Part shown: positions 1 through 9,521 of the stretch, piece after piece
How positions within the stretch are numbered: the first letter of the stretch is position 1
How the letters are laid out: the number at the start of each line of letters is the position of its first letter
DNA from: Nitrospiraceae bacterium
GTDB lineage: Bacteria > Nitrospirota > Nitrospiria > Nitrospirales > UBA8639
Reading direction: 5' to 3'
NCBI GenBank assembly: GCA_020632595.1
Contig: JACKFF010000004.1
Span: forward strand, 186,001 to 250,000
DNA: 64,000 nucleotides
Made by a program: the position numbers and the translations under genes
Notes under the pieces: generated by a model
Database searches by the model: none
The model's input: the letters and a program-made list of their open reading frames with translations, nothing else
Told to the model about the DNA's origin: nothing

Positions 1-1125
1 TCCAATCCACAACGCCTTCTCTCGACAATTCTGATTGGCAATAATTTGGTCAATATCATGGCGGCCTCCATGGCAACCTTGATTGCCATCCGCTTGTTTG
101 GATCTGAGGCCGTGGCCGTCGCTACGGGTCTCTTAACCTTTATGGTCCTGTTATTCGGTGAAATCGTCCCTAAAACGCTTTGTGCCAAATATTCTGAAAC
201 GGCCGTACAATTACTGGCATACCCCATATATCTTCTCGAACAATTATTTTTTCCTTTTCTCTATTTTTTAGAACCGTTTATTTTAAAACTCACAGGGGGT
301 CGGGGATTAACCGTTCCGTTTATCACGGAAGAAGAACTCAAGATCATGCTTGATGCCGGAGGAAAAGCGGGTGTACTGGAAACCGATGAAGTGAAAATGA
401 TTAAAAACGTATTTGATTTCAATGACGTGACGGCTGAAGATGCGATGACGCCAAGGATATATATGTTCGCCCTCGATGGCAATCAAACACTTGGAGAAAC
501 ACGGGAAGAATTATTTAAAGCAAAATATTCACGAATTCCCATTTACGAAGGAAACCCGGACAATATCACCGCCATTCTCTATCGCAATCATGCCTTGATG
601 GAACTGGCTCAAAGTCATACAAACCTCACCCTCAAATCATTTGCCAAACCCGCATTATTTATCCCCTCAACCAAAACGGCCGATGATTTATTACGGCAAT
701 TCCAACAGGAAAAACGACATATTGCGATTGTGGTCAATGAATTTGGGGGAGTGATGGGTTTAATTACCGTCGAAGATCTGCTGGAAGAAGTGGTAGGCGA
801 GATTCTGGATGAAGGCGACCTGAGTGAAGAATGGATTCGCCGGACGGGGAAAAATCAAATATTAGTAGATGGGAGAACCGAGGTCCGCCGCATCAATGAA
901 TTTCTTAAGGTCGAACTCGACGAAGAGCAAAATACAATCAGCGGACTTATCCTCGAAGAATTAGGCCATATTCCTGCTGTCGGTGAGAAGGTTCAAACGG
1001 ACAATTGTCTTTTAATTGTCCAAGAAGCAGATGAACGCTCTATCAAGGGTGTCCAGATCATCAAGGAAGAACCTGTTCCCGAAACGCCTCCCACCGAACC
1101 ATCTACGGTGTCTTCGGAATCCTAA
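1..1125 (+). CDS. CBS-domain protein, CorC/HlyC (CNNM) family, 5' end outside window
   Basis: The reading frame is open from base 1, so the gene begins upstream of the window; 374 residues are visible. The first part is the end of a DUF21/CNNM membrane domain (motif LLSTILIGNNLVNIMAAS, then hydrophobic segments and the GEIVPK signature). A CBS pair follows at about visible residues 120-250 (DAMTPR, then HIAIVVNEFGGVMGLITVEDLLEE), and then a C-terminal CorC/HlyC transporter-associated domain (ISGLILEELGHIP). The family is linked to Mg/Co efflux or membrane-associated ion homeostasis. The tail after the domain is Pro/Glu-rich and disordered. The exact substrate cannot be told from sequence. Confidence 0.9.
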   Translation, partial: SNPQRLLSTILIGNNLVNIMAASMATLIAIRLFGSEAVAVATGLLTFMVLLFGEIVPKTLCAKYSETAVQLLAYPIYLLEQLFFPFLYFLEPFILKLTGGRGLTVPFITEEELKIMLDAGGKAGVLETDEVKMIKNVFDFNDVTAEDAMTPRIYMFALDGNQTLGETREELFKAKYSRIPIYEGNPDNITAILYRNHALMELAQSHTNLTLKSFAKPALFIPSTKTADDLLRQFQQEKRHIAIVVNEFGGVMGLITVEDLLEEVVGEILDEGDLSEEWIRRTGKNQILVDGRTEVRRINEFLKVELDEEQNTISGLILEELGHIPAVGEKVQTDNCLLIVQEADERSIKGVQIIKEEPVPETPPTEPSTVSSES

Positions 1126-1276
1126 CACAAACTTTCCGGTTGTATAATGTAATGTAACCTGCCGGTACAATTTACCAACGTCACCTTTCCTCAATCCCAG
1201 CGAAACAATTGATCTATGCTTTTCTTGCAACCCACTCTGTTTCATAGTCAAGCCTATCGATTATTCGATAGAAACT

Positions 1277-3415
1277 TTACTCGTTGGATGATGAGGGTAA
1301 AGTGTTCCCGGATTGAATTAATAAGCTGAATGCATTTTCATCTAAAATTCGAACTCCTAGTGTGGCTGCCTTGTCATATTTAGAGCCGGGGTCTTCGCCG
1401 GCTATAAGATAATCTGTCTGTTTACTGATGCTGGAAGTGACACGTCCACCTAACTCTTCGATTTTGTGTTTTGCCTCCTGACGGGAATAACCGTTCAACG
1501 TTCCGGTAAGCACAAAAATCTTCCCCCTTAGGGGTTGAACATGCGGCTCTGACATATTTGCTTCCTGTTGAACCCGAACTCCCAACGACTCCATGTGTTG
1601 CCAAACCTTCAAATTACGGGATTCTTTAAAAAAATGTGTCACGCTCGCAGCAATCTCTGGGCCGATGTCACGGATTTGCAAAAGTTCCTCTTGGGTAGCC
1701 TTCTTCAAATTGTCGAGTGAACCAAAATTTTGCACCAAAACTCTGGCGATATGAGCCCCCACATGACGTATGCCAAGGCCAATCAACAGGCGCACAAAGG
1801 GAACCTCCTTGCTCCTTTCGATTTCTCCCAAAAGCTGCCTCGCGGATTTGTCTGCAAAACCTTCTAATTGAAGAAGGTCGTCAACATCTAATGTATACAG
1901 ATCGGACAAATCCTTGACGAAGCCTTTGTCAACCAGCTGTGCGACAGTTTTTTTCCCAAGCCCTTCGATATTCAAGGCACCTTTTGATGCAAAATGTTCC
2001 AGGGATCCCTTGAGTTGGGCGGAACATACCGTTTGGCCAGTACAATACAGAATGGGACCTTCCTGAATGGTATGAGACTGACAAACGGGACAGGTTGTTG
2101 GTGGCTGAAAAGGAGCCCCACGCACTTCATCCGGCACGGGCACTCGTTCCACCACATCGGGAATAACGTCCCCTGCCCGTTCGACTTTTACGGTATCACC
2201 CACCCTTACATCTTTACGGGCGACTTCCTCCACGTTATGCAATGAGGCCCGACTCACCGTCACACCACCGATTTCCACCGGATCCAATAGGGCAATGGGC
2301 GTGAGGGCCCCGGTCCGACCAACCGACATGGCAATCTCCTGAACTTTAGTCAGTTCCTTTCTTGGAGGAAATTTGAAAGCAATGGCCCATCGGGGGCTGC
2401 GGGACTTTTCGCCAAGCGCCTTTTGCCAATCGAACCGGTCAATTTTGATGACGATGCCGTCAATTTCGAACGGCAAAACATCCCGTTGTTCAAACATTTC
2501 ACGATGAAATTCCAGAGCTTCCCGGATGGAATGGCAGTGACGGCGAAATTGAGGGATGGGCAATCCCCAGGCCTCCAGACACGTGACCGCTTCAAAATGG
2601 GTGCTGGGTCTCCTTGGCCCCGAACTCATGAAATCATAGCAGGTGATGGTGAGTGGGCGGGTTGCGGTGATCGCCGGATCCAATTGGCGTAAGGTTCCGG
2701 ATGCCGCATTGCGCGGATTGGCAAAGGGTTCTTCACCTTGTTCGGTTAAGCGCCGATTCAAGATGTGAAAATCCTGGAGCTTCATAAACACCTCACCCCG
2801 CACCACCACATGGGAGGGAACAGTTCCGCCTTCCTTCAACTGTAATGGCAGAGCACGTATGGTACGAAGATTGTGTGTCACGTCCTCCCCTATTGCCCCA
2901 TTTCCTCTCGTAGCCCCTCGCACAAATACGCCATGGTCGTAAGTGAGGGCAACAGATAATCCATCGTATTTGGGTTCGGCCGAATAGCTCGGCTGTCGCA
3001 CATCTAACTCCCGGCAAACCCGCTGATCAAAGGCCAATACACGCGCTTCATCCATTTCCGAATCCAAGCTAAGAAGAGGGAATTCGTGTGTAATTTTATT
3101 GAATTGGGCCAGTGGCGCACCCCCGACCCGCTGGGTTGGCGAATCTGGGGTCCTGAGGTCAGGGTATTGGCTCTCTAAGTCTTGAAGTTCTCGAAAAAGT
3201 TGGTCATATTCCGCATCAGAGATTTCCGGTCGGCTTCGAACATAATACAATTCATCATGTCGACGGATGGCGTGCTTTAATTTTTCAAGCTTCAGTTGAA
3301 CCTTTGCGGATGGCACAGCACGAGATTGAGGAGGCTTGGAAGAATCCTCTACTCCGGTCTCATCAGGATTATTCTCGAATAAATTTGGCTGCATAACTTC
3401 GGATTTCGTGCCCAT
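1277..3415 (-). CDS. ligA: NAD-dependent DNA ligase LigA
   Basis: Seals nicks in DNA using NAD+ during replication and repair. The 712-residue protein has the family's full layout: Ia and adenylation domains with the catalytic lysine in KYDG at about residue 149, an OB fold, a four-Cys zinc finger (CPVC...YCTGQTVC), helix-hairpin-helix repeats and a C-terminal BRCT domain (GKIFVLTGTLNGYSRQEA). The first 35 residues extend beyond the usual start and look disordered. An internal ATG at 3394 is the alternative start, and neither has a clear Shine-Dalgarno. The start overlaps the 3' end of the upstream 631-codon gene, so the two are probably co-transcribed. Confidence 0.96.
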   Translation of the reverse strand: MGTKSEVMQPNLFENNPDETGVEDSSKPPQSRAVPSAKVQLKLEKLKHAIRRHDELYYVRSRPEISDAEYDQLFRELQDLESQYPDLRTPDSPTQRVGGAPLAQFNKITHEFPLLSLDSEMDEARVLAFDQRVCRELDVRQPSYSAEPKYDGLSVALTYDHGVFVRGATRGNGAIGEDVTHNLRTIRALPLQLKEGGTVPSHVVVRGEVFMKLQDFHILNRRLTEQGEEPFANPRNAASGTLRQLDPAITATRPLTITCYDFMSSGPRRPSTHFEAVTCLEAWGLPIPQFRRHCHSIREALEFHREMFEQRDVLPFEIDGIVIKIDRFDWQKALGEKSRSPRWAIAFKFPPRKELTKVQEIAMSVGRTGALTPIALLDPVEIGGVTVSRASLHNVEEVARKDVRVGDTVKVERAGDVIPDVVERVPVPDEVRGAPFQPPTTCPVCQSHTIQEGPILYCTGQTVCSAQLKGSLEHFASKGALNIEGLGKKTVAQLVDKGFVKDLSDLYTLDVDDLLQLEGFADKSARQLLGEIERSKEVPFVRLLIGLGIRHVGAHIARVLVQNFGSLDNLKKATQEELLQIRDIGPEIAASVTHFFKESRNLKVWQHMESLGVRVQQEANMSEPHVQPLRGKIFVLTGTLNGYSRQEAKHKIEELGGRVTSSISKQTDYLIAGEDPGSKYDKAATLGVRILDENAFSLLIQSGNTLPSSSNE

Positions 3416-5264
3416 TCAACACATGAAATTGCCGCAGACGAGCAATGGTTTGCCCTGAAAACCGATGCAAGGGAATGGGCAGGAGCTTCCGGCCGAAGCG
3501 ACGGGCCATCTTTCGCCAGGCCCAAGTCAGCGGAACCGGAGAGACGACAGCCACAACAGGTTCTTGTGAATGGGCGCAGGCTCCGGCAAGCAATCGTTCT
3601 TCGAGCGAAGTCGCAAAATCGAATAGGGGATTTTCCCATATATCAGGAATAAGGCGAGGCGGATACAGAAAAAGCGCGCCTCCATAACATGCTTGTCCGA
3701 TTCCTGGTCCGACCATGTTCGGCGAAAAGGGGGTCGCGTAAAAACTGAGAGTGGACTCTTCTTGATGTTCGGCATACCAGGTCGTTTGCCAGGAAAACTT
3801 CTGGGGATCAGCCGGCACCTCAAAGAAAAAAACCAACGATTCAATGATTCCTCGCACGGGAGGGACTACTTTAACATGAATATCGCGCGCGGATCGTTGT
3901 GGGGTAATAGCCCACTGGCGCAAGGTCGCCCGGAGATCAATTCCATCTTCCAGCGAGTTGGTGAATCGTTCAACCCTGCCTAAATCTGCCCCTAAGACCT
4001 GTCGACTATGCTGTCGAACATGCGCCGCAAAGGATTCAATGCGCTGATCTTCAGGAGGCCAGGAACACTGGCGGTAAGGATTCCATTGTTGGGCCCAAGC
4101 CTGTGTTTTGGGTCTTGTGGGGTCAGGCCGGAGGGTAACACGGCGCCAAACCAAAGGATCTCCTTGCAGCCGATTCACAGCCGGAAGAATAGTGCCCCCA
4201 GGGTCTTGAAGCTCGCCAATTCCCATCAACACACTAGGCCTGGTATCCAATACGGATGGTTGAGTTTGGTAGTCATAGGTTTTGGCGGTTTCCAATAACC
4301 TCAAGGCAAATTCATCTCCAGCCATTTGCTTGGCAGCCAGAACCAAGGTATACAAATCCGGTTTAAGCCGATGCTCGAGAAGTGTCAAGTTCCGTACATA
4401 TTGAAAATAGCGTTGCAATAATTGTGGGGTGACCCAATTAGTTTCGTGCGCGATAGCCGTGGAACGAGATGTCAGCCAGCGGGCCCGTGCTTCTAGAACG
4501 AGTTCTTTAATGCCATCAATAGCCAAATGCGTATCGGCACGGGCTTCTTCCCGTCTTTGCTCATAGAGATGGGTAACATAGGGTAATTCGCTCAACGCAA
4601 AGTAAAGGGAAGACGGTTCGACCTTCCACCACTCGGGAAGACTTATGTTCTGCTCGGGTGAAATATACGGCATCCGCTCGCGATAGGCCTGACGCAACCA
4701 GGGCCAATCCGTCATGGGGCAGAGAAAAAGAATGGACGAAAAGTCCAGTTCGAGTTCATGAAGTCGAAAGGCCATCCAACGGATGCGTTCCCAACGAGAA
4801 GATGGGTCTTGAGGTGGCGGCAAAAAAGGTGTGGTGGCCGCAGAGAAGGCTGCCAACGGCACAGCCTTTAAGGTATAGGGATCAGGCCCGACCCAGGAGA
4901 CGGGATGATAGCGTCGGACTTCACGATCGATATAGGCTCGGGGGATCATTTCCGACATGGCTGCTCGAATCCCCATGATCACCGGTTGGCAGGGATCAAT
5001 CGGCACATAAGAGCAGCTCGAGGCTCCATCGTCATGCTGTTCTGGAAGAACCACCAGACTGATGACAGGCAACTGGTCGATCCCTTTTTCTAGGAGGAAT
5101 TGCACCGATGGTGGTAGAGGAAGGACCACACAATCAATGTGGCGGGACACAATAATCTCGCGGACGACATGAGCCATATCTCCACTTCCATGCACGACCG
5201 GCAGGACATGAATATTGGAAGAGAGAGCAAAGATCGTATCGGGGGTCAACGAGGAGAGAGTCAT
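3369..5264 (-). CDS. Hypothetical protein, 631 aa, possibly TraB/DUF5682-like N-terminus
   Basis: I do not recognise this protein with certainty. The N-terminal 120 residues alternate strands and helices with a VVHGSGDMAHVV motif, then CVVLPLPPSVQFLLEKGI and SYVPIDPCQPVIMGIRAA. That pattern recalls the TraB/ChaN-like folds found in proteins encoded beside MoxR ATPases. The middle is helical and rich in Arg and Trp, and the C-terminus is mixed alpha/beta. There is no signal peptide or membrane segment, so it is probably cytoplasmic. AGGA lies six bases before the ATG. It sits 95 bp downstream of a MoxR ATPase and overlaps the start of ligA by 47 bp, which points to an operon. A MoxR substrate or partner is the simplest inference. 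Confidence 0.8.
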   Translation of the reverse strand: MTLSSLTPDTIFALSSNIHVLPVVHGSGDMAHVVREIIVSRHIDCVVLPLPPSVQFLLEKGIDQLPVISLVVLPEQHDDGASSCSYVPIDPCQPVIMGIRAAMSEMIPRAYIDREVRRYHPVSWVGPDPYTLKAVPLAAFSAATTPFLPPPQDPSSRWERIRWMAFRLHELELDFSSILFLCPMTDWPWLRQAYRERMPYISPEQNISLPEWWKVEPSSLYFALSELPYVTHLYEQRREEARADTHLAIDGIKELVLEARARWLTSRSTAIAHETNWVTPQLLQRYFQYVRNLTLLEHRLKPDLYTLVLAAKQMAGDEFALRLLETAKTYDYQTQPSVLDTRPSVLMGIGELQDPGGTILPAVNRLQGDPLVWRRVTLRPDPTRPKTQAWAQQWNPYRQCSWPPEDQRIESFAAHVRQHSRQVLGADLGRVERFTNSLEDGIDLRATLRQWAITPQRSARDIHVKVVPPVRGIIESLVFFFEVPADPQKFSWQTTWYAEHQEESTLSFYATPFSPNMVGPGIGQACYGGALFLYPPRLIPDIWENPLFDFATSLEERLLAGACAHSQEPVVAVVSPVPLTWAWRKMARRFGRKLLPIPLHRFSGQTIARLRQFHVLNGHEIRSYAAKFIRE

Positions 5265-5359
5265 GTTGCGTCCTGCAGGAAAAGCTGTGAGGCTTTCCGA
5301 CTCAAGAATTAGAGGACGGGCTGTGCATCAGGGTCACCAAGGGTTACAGGTCTGAAGGC

Positions 5360-6316
5360 CTACTGGTCGGGATGCAGGGGATGATCCTCTTCAAAGAAGA
5401 AATCCCCCAATCCTTTAGGGAGAGCATGCCCGTGCAATGTCTGTGACCGGCGTTTTGCCAACACATCAAGATCTTCTGCTTCTTCTCCCAAAACATTGAT
5501 CAGGGCTTCACGCCAAGCCGGATCACGGGCCACGGGATGGTGAGGGTCTTGGGCCATCCGTTTCATCGCATATTGCACCATGTGCATCCCGTCCCGAATG
5601 GAGAACGGGAGATCCAGCTGATGCGCTTTTTGAAGAAAATTCACGGTGAGTGTTATTAATTCCGCAGATGCAAACGGAAGGTGATACCGCAAAATGGCCA
5701 ATTCATGTTCCTTGTTAGGAAATTCCACCTTCAATGTCGGTTGAAGGCGAGATAGGATATAATCCGGCACCTCATAGGTTGAGGCATCCTCATTCATCGT
5801 GACACAACACCGAAAATTCTCATGCGCATGAATTTGAACACCCGCCACGACCGAATCGACCGAGCGTCGATGATCAAGCAGGGAGGCAAGCGAGGCCCAA
5901 CTCTTTTCATTCATCCGGTTGCCTTCATCGAGCAGACAGACATTGCCGGTGACCATAGCCGTGACTAAAGGAGAGGCTTGATAGGTAATCGTGCCTCCCT
6001 CAGAAATGACCGGGGAGACGAGAAGGTCTTCTGGCCTGGTATCCGCCGTACATTGGTAAATGAAAAGTTCCTGCTTCCGCTCCTGAGTGGCCGCCATGGC
6101 GAGTGTGGTCTTCCCTACACCCGGCTGACCGATAATTCTCGGTGATAAAGGCACATCTTTTTCATCAACGATAAACCAACAGGCGAGAAGCTGGCGTAAA
6201 ATTTCCTGATCGCCCATCCAGGCTTGCGTGTACGTAAGGGGACGGGCCAGGCGAAGCGCAACCTGCCCGATGTGCATAACCGTAGGATCCGCAGAATGTG
6301 AAAATGGAGAGGTCAT
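5360..6316 (-). CDS. MoxR-family AAA+ ATPase
   Basis: A chaperone-type AAA+ ATPase of the MoxR/CbbQ kind, about 318 residues. Walker A is GQPGVGKTTLA near residue 65 and Walker B is CLLDEGNRMNE near residue 130. A sensor region and arginine finger follow (DYILSRLQP). The C-terminal helical lid is present. Family members remodel or activate protein complexes, usually with a partner encoded nearby. Here the only candidate partner is the 631-residue unknown gene downstream; no VWA-domain gene is visible. The ATG at 6316 was preferred over a TTG at 6334, but no strong ribosome-binding site decides it. Confidence 0.88.
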   Translation of the reverse strand: MTSPFSHSADPTVMHIGQVALRLARPLTYTQAWMGDQEILRQLLACWFIVDEKDVPLSPRIIGQPGVGKTTLAMAATQERKQELFIYQCTADTRPEDLLVSPVISEGGTITYQASPLVTAMVTGNVCLLDEGNRMNEKSWASLASLLDHRRSVDSVVAGVQIHAHENFRCCVTMNEDASTYEVPDYILSRLQPTLKVEFPNKEHELAILRYHLPFASAELITLTVNFLQKAHQLDLPFSIRDGMHMVQYAMKRMAQDPHHPVARDPAWREALINVLGEEAEDLDVLAKRRSQTLHGHALPKGLGDFFFEEDHPLHPDQ

Positions 6317-6524
6317 AGAAAAGGATGAAGGCAACTTGTAAAGGAAATTATCATAGCCATTTTTCTATGGTCAATGAATCGTGGTGTTCGGTTACTTCTG
6401 CTTGCATGCAAAATAGTTGTTTGACATTATCCCTATTCCGAATTATTGTGTAGCAAAAGATGACCAGACGGTGCAGATGTTCGCCTTCTTGTTATTGACC
6501 ATTGTCCCTAAAGGAGGGATACAT

Positions 6525-7223
6525 ATGAACCTCAGAGGAGGAATGCGTAATATGGTGCAACCATTGTTCGGGGGACGTCAAGGAGATCCCCACTTATCGA
6601 GTTGTTTTGGATACCTGAAAATTGCAGCTGGCATACTGGTCTGTAGTGGAGTCTTGACCGGATGTGTCAGCACGGAAAAGTTTGAAGCCGAGAAGGCACG
6701 TGCGTTAAATTTCCAAAGGCTGTTAGCGCAGGAAGAAAAACGAACCGGTGAATTAAATGTGAAGTATCAAGACACGCAACGACAACTGGGATCATTGGAG
6801 TCGCAAAACCGAGATTTAAATGCCGAATTAGAAGCATTGCGCGACCAATTGAACCGTTCCCATGACGAACTTTCGCGTGTAAGAGAGGGAGGGATGGGAA
6901 AATCAGATGATCTGAAACTTTCCGAGCCTTCAATCTCTGAGTTTGGCCTGAATGATCTTGACTTTAAAGATTCAGATATGACGAAACTTGATTCGGACTT
7001 GAATTTGGGGGACAGCATTCCTCTGGATTCACCGAGTATGGATACGATGGGAAGTGATACCATAGGAAGTCATGGAGAAGGGTCACATATTGTAGCGAAA
7101 GGCGAGACCCTCTACCGGATTTCCAAAGAGTACGGCGTATCGATCGCCGATCTCAAAGCCTGGAATCAGTTGACGGATAACACCATTCACGTTGGACAAA
7201 AGCTTATCGTCAGCGGTCAGTAA
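6525..7223 (+). CDS. LysM-domain lipoprotein
   Basis: A 232-residue envelope protein that probably binds peptidoglycan. The start is fixed by AAAGGAGGG eight bases before the ATG. A basic N-terminus and hydrophobic stretch end in a lipobox (VLTGC, Cys near residue 46), although the leader is unusually long. Residues 50-120 form a coiled coil rich in Glu/Arg/Gln. An acidic Asp/Ser-rich linker follows (about 125-180), and one LysM domain closes the protein (HIVAKGETLYRISKEYGVSI to IHVGQKLIVSGQ). It stands alone, divergent from the MoxR gene and followed by a terminator. The coiled coil plus LysM layout suggests a structural or division-linked tether; no enzymatic domain is present. Confidence 0.85.
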   Translation: MNLRGGMRNMVQPLFGGRQGDPHLSSCFGYLKIAAGILVCSGVLTGCVSTEKFEAEKARALNFQRLLAQEEKRTGELNVKYQDTQRQLGSLESQNRDLNAELEALRDQLNRSHDELSRVREGGMGKSDDLKLSEPSISEFGLNDLDFKDSDMTKLDSDLNLGDSIPLDSPSMDTMGSDTIGSHGEGSHIVAKGETLYRISKEYGVSIADLKAWNQLTDNTIHVGQKLIVSGQ

Positions 7224-7249
7224 TTTCACCTCCATTCATTCTTCACACT

Positions 7250-7302
7250 AAGGTCGGAATCCCAGGGAAAGTCGCTTCCTTCGGTTCCGGCCTTTATTTA
7301 TT
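7250..7302 (+). terminator. Rho-independent terminator after the LysM gene
   Basis: A 10-bp stem (AAGGTCGGAA with TTCCGGCCTT, one G-T pair) around a 25-base loop, followed by TATTTATT. It lies 27 bp after the LysM stop codon and separates that gene from the trp operon. Confidence 0.7.
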
Positions 7303-7340
7303 CCTCCCTTGCGAAGACCTGTGTCTCACCGGCACTTTCG

Positions 7341-7369
7341 TTGACACCTCATAGGCCATATGCTACCGT
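7341..7369 (+). promoter_or_regulatory. Candidate trp operon promoter
   Basis: A perfect -35 hexamer TTGACA is followed after 17 bases by TACCGT, a weak -10. If used, transcription would begin almost on the trpE ATG at 7377 and give a nearly leaderless message. No leader peptide with Trp codons or antiterminator hairpin is visible between the terminator and trpE. Confidence 0.3.
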
Positions 7370-7376
7370 CAAATCC

Positions 7377-8873
7377 ATGAAAAATGCTTATTATTCAGTG
7401 AGTTTTGATGAATTTTGCCAATTCGCCTCACAAGGAAACCTCGTCCCCCTTTATCGAGAAATTTTGGCGGATTTCGAGACGCCTGTGTCGGCATTTTCCA
7501 AAATTAATACGGGAGCCAATGCCTTTTTATTTGAAAGTATCGAAGGGGGAGAAAACTGGGCACGATATTCCTTCCTGGGTAGTCACCCTTCCGTCATGTT
7601 GTGGGAGGAGAACGGCGAAGTGGTCACCCAAAAAGGCCGGAAACAACACCGTGTCCCGCTGCAGGACAACCCCTTGGACCATGTTCAGAATACCATGGCA
7701 GAGTATCATCCGGTTGTCGTACCCGGGTTACCACGATTTGTTGGTGGTGCAGTGGGTTATTTGGGTTATGACGTGGTCAAGTCTTTTGAGCCGGTTCCGT
7801 CTCGAGCGAAACCCGGGATTAAAACTCCCCTCTTTGCGTTTTGCATAACCGATACCTTACTCATTTTTGACAATGTCGCCCATACCCTCAAAGTCGTGGC
7901 CAATGCCCATATTACTTCTGCAAAGAAGACCCAACTTCGCCAGATCTATCAAGACGCCATCAAGCGGATTGAATCAATCATTGCCAGACTTCATAAACCA
8001 AGCCGGCGACCTACGGCCTCGATTCGACGTGCACCACTCAAATTTCAATCGAATCTGTCTCCTGAGGACTTTGAAAAAATGGTGCTTCGGACAAAGGAAT
8101 ACATTCAGGCCGGGGATATCATCCAGGGTGTCATGTCCCAACGCTGGCAGACCACGATCCACACTGATCCCCTGGAGATTTATCGAGCCCTGAGGGTGCT
8201 CAATCCCTCACCCTACATGTTCTATTTACGCATGGCCGGCGTCGAACTCGTGGGATCTTCTCCAGAAATTCTTGTGCGATGCGAAGAAGGTCATATTGTG
8301 GTGAGACCCATTGCCGGAACCCGTCCCCGTGGCCAGACGCCAGACGCTGACAACGCATTGGAACAGGATCTCTTATCCGATCACAAGGAATTAGCCGAAC
8401 ATGTCATGTTGGTGGATTTAGGTCGCAATGATGTGGGCCGAGTGGCCAAAACCGGAACAGTCAGACTTGAACGGTTCAAGAACGTTGAACGGTATTCCCA
8501 TGTCATGCATATTGTATCTCAAGTCAAGGGAGAATTAGATCCGCAATACACTGCCTATGATGTCATGAAGGCGTGTTTTCCGGCCGGGACGGTGTCCGGT
8601 GCGCCGAAAATCCGAGCCATGCAAATCATTGAGGAGTTGGAACCCACTCGTCGGGGACCTTATGCGGGAGCGGTCGGGTATTTTAGTTTTTCAGGAAATA
8701 TGGATACCTGCATCAATATTCGTACGGTCGTCGTTCAAGGACAAAAGGCGTATATTCAGGCCGGTGCCGGAATTGTCGCGGATTCTGACCCTACCCGCGA
8801 ATATGAAGAAACTCGAACAAAAGCCGGCGCCATGATGAGAGCCATCGAAATGGCTGAACGTGGTCTCGCGTAA
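7377..8873 (+). CDS. trpE: Anthranilate synthase component I
   Basis: Converts chorismate to anthranilate, the first committed step of tryptophan synthesis, using ammonia supplied by TrpG. About 498 residues. The N-terminal regulatory region is followed by the chorismate-binding domain with GDIIQGVMSQRW, RPIAGTRPRG, LMVDLGRNDVGRV and FPAGTVSGAPKIRAMQII. The order trpE-trpG and the whole-pathway context favour TrpE over the folate enzyme PabB. The ATG at 7377 was chosen; an in-frame TTG at 7341 overlaps the putative -35 box. First gene of a seven-gene operon, 20 bp before trpG. Confidence 0.95.
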   Translation: MKNAYYSVSFDEFCQFASQGNLVPLYREILADFETPVSAFSKINTGANAFLFESIEGGENWARYSFLGSHPSVMLWEENGEVVTQKGRKQHRVPLQDNPLDHVQNTMAEYHPVVVPGLPRFVGGAVGYLGYDVVKSFEPVPSRAKPGIKTPLFAFCITDTLLIFDNVAHTLKVVANAHITSAKKTQLRQIYQDAIKRIESIIARLHKPSRRPTASIRRAPLKFQSNLSPEDFEKMVLRTKEYIQAGDIIQGVMSQRWQTTIHTDPLEIYRALRVLNPSPYMFYLRMAGVELVGSSPEILVRCEEGHIVVRPIAGTRPRGQTPDADNALEQDLLSDHKELAEHVMLVDLGRNDVGRVAKTGTVRLERFKNVERYSHVMHIVSQVKGELDPQYTAYDVMKACFPAGTVSGAPKIRAMQIIEELEPTRRGPYAGAVGYFSFSGNMDTCINIRTVVVQGQKAYIQAGAGIVADSDPTREYEETRTKAGAMMRAIEMAERGLA

Positions 8874-8893
8874 AAAGATTTGAGAAGAACCCT

Positions 8894-9481
8894 ATGATTC
8901 TGGTTATCGACAATTACGATTCGTTTACCTACAATCTTGTCCAATATCTTGGAGAGTTGGGAGCCGATCTTAAGATTTTTCGAAATGATGCCCTCACAAT
9001 TGATGACATTCACCGCCTGGCACCTGAACGCATATTAATATCACCCGGCCCCTGTACACCTAACGAGGCGGGCATTTCTGTTGCCATCATCAAGCATTTT
9101 GCCGGCCGTCTCCCCGTCTTTGGCGTCTGTCTCGGGCATCAATCCCTGGCCTATGCATTTGGAGGTCAAATTATTCGAGCCCCCAGACTTATGCATGGGA
9201 AAACCTCCATGGTCCATCATGACGGAAAAACAATTTTTGAAGGCCTCCCGAATCCCTTTGAAGCGACCCGATATCATTCCTTAATCGTCAAGCGTGAAAC
9301 CTTGCCCACGGGCTTTGAAATTTCAGCCGAAACCGTGGAAGGCGAAATCATGGGGCTTCGACATATCCCAACTGGAGCGGAAGGCGTGCAATTTCACCCT
9401 GAATCGATTCTCACCACGGCGGGGATGGACCTTTTGCGGAATTTTTTATTATTACCCGTCTGCTCTTCAACCGACCACTAA
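8894..9481 (+). CDS. trpG: Anthranilate synthase component II (glutamine amidotransferase)
   Basis: A class I glutamine amidotransferase, 195 residues, that releases ammonia from glutamine for TrpE. The nucleophile cysteine is in GVCLGHQSLAYAFGG near residue 79, and the His/Glu pair is in GVQFHPES near the C-terminus. The N-terminus MILVIDNYDSFTYNLVQYL is typical. A GAGAAG ribosome-binding site precedes the ATG. In many bacteria one such protein also serves p-aminobenzoate synthase (PabA); no separate pabA is seen here, so a shared role is possible. Confidence 0.95.
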   Translation: MILVIDNYDSFTYNLVQYLGELGADLKIFRNDALTIDDIHRLAPERILISPGPCTPNEAGISVAIIKHFAGRLPVFGVCLGHQSLAYAFGGQIIRAPRLMHGKTSMVHHDGKTIFEGLPNPFEATRYHSLIVKRETLPTGFEISAETVEGEIMGLRHIPTGAEGVQFHPESILTTAGMDLLRNFLLLPVCSSTDH

Positions 9482-9521
9482 ATCCAAGACCTCCCAGTCA
9501 TCTGTCCATGAGCCTGTTCAC

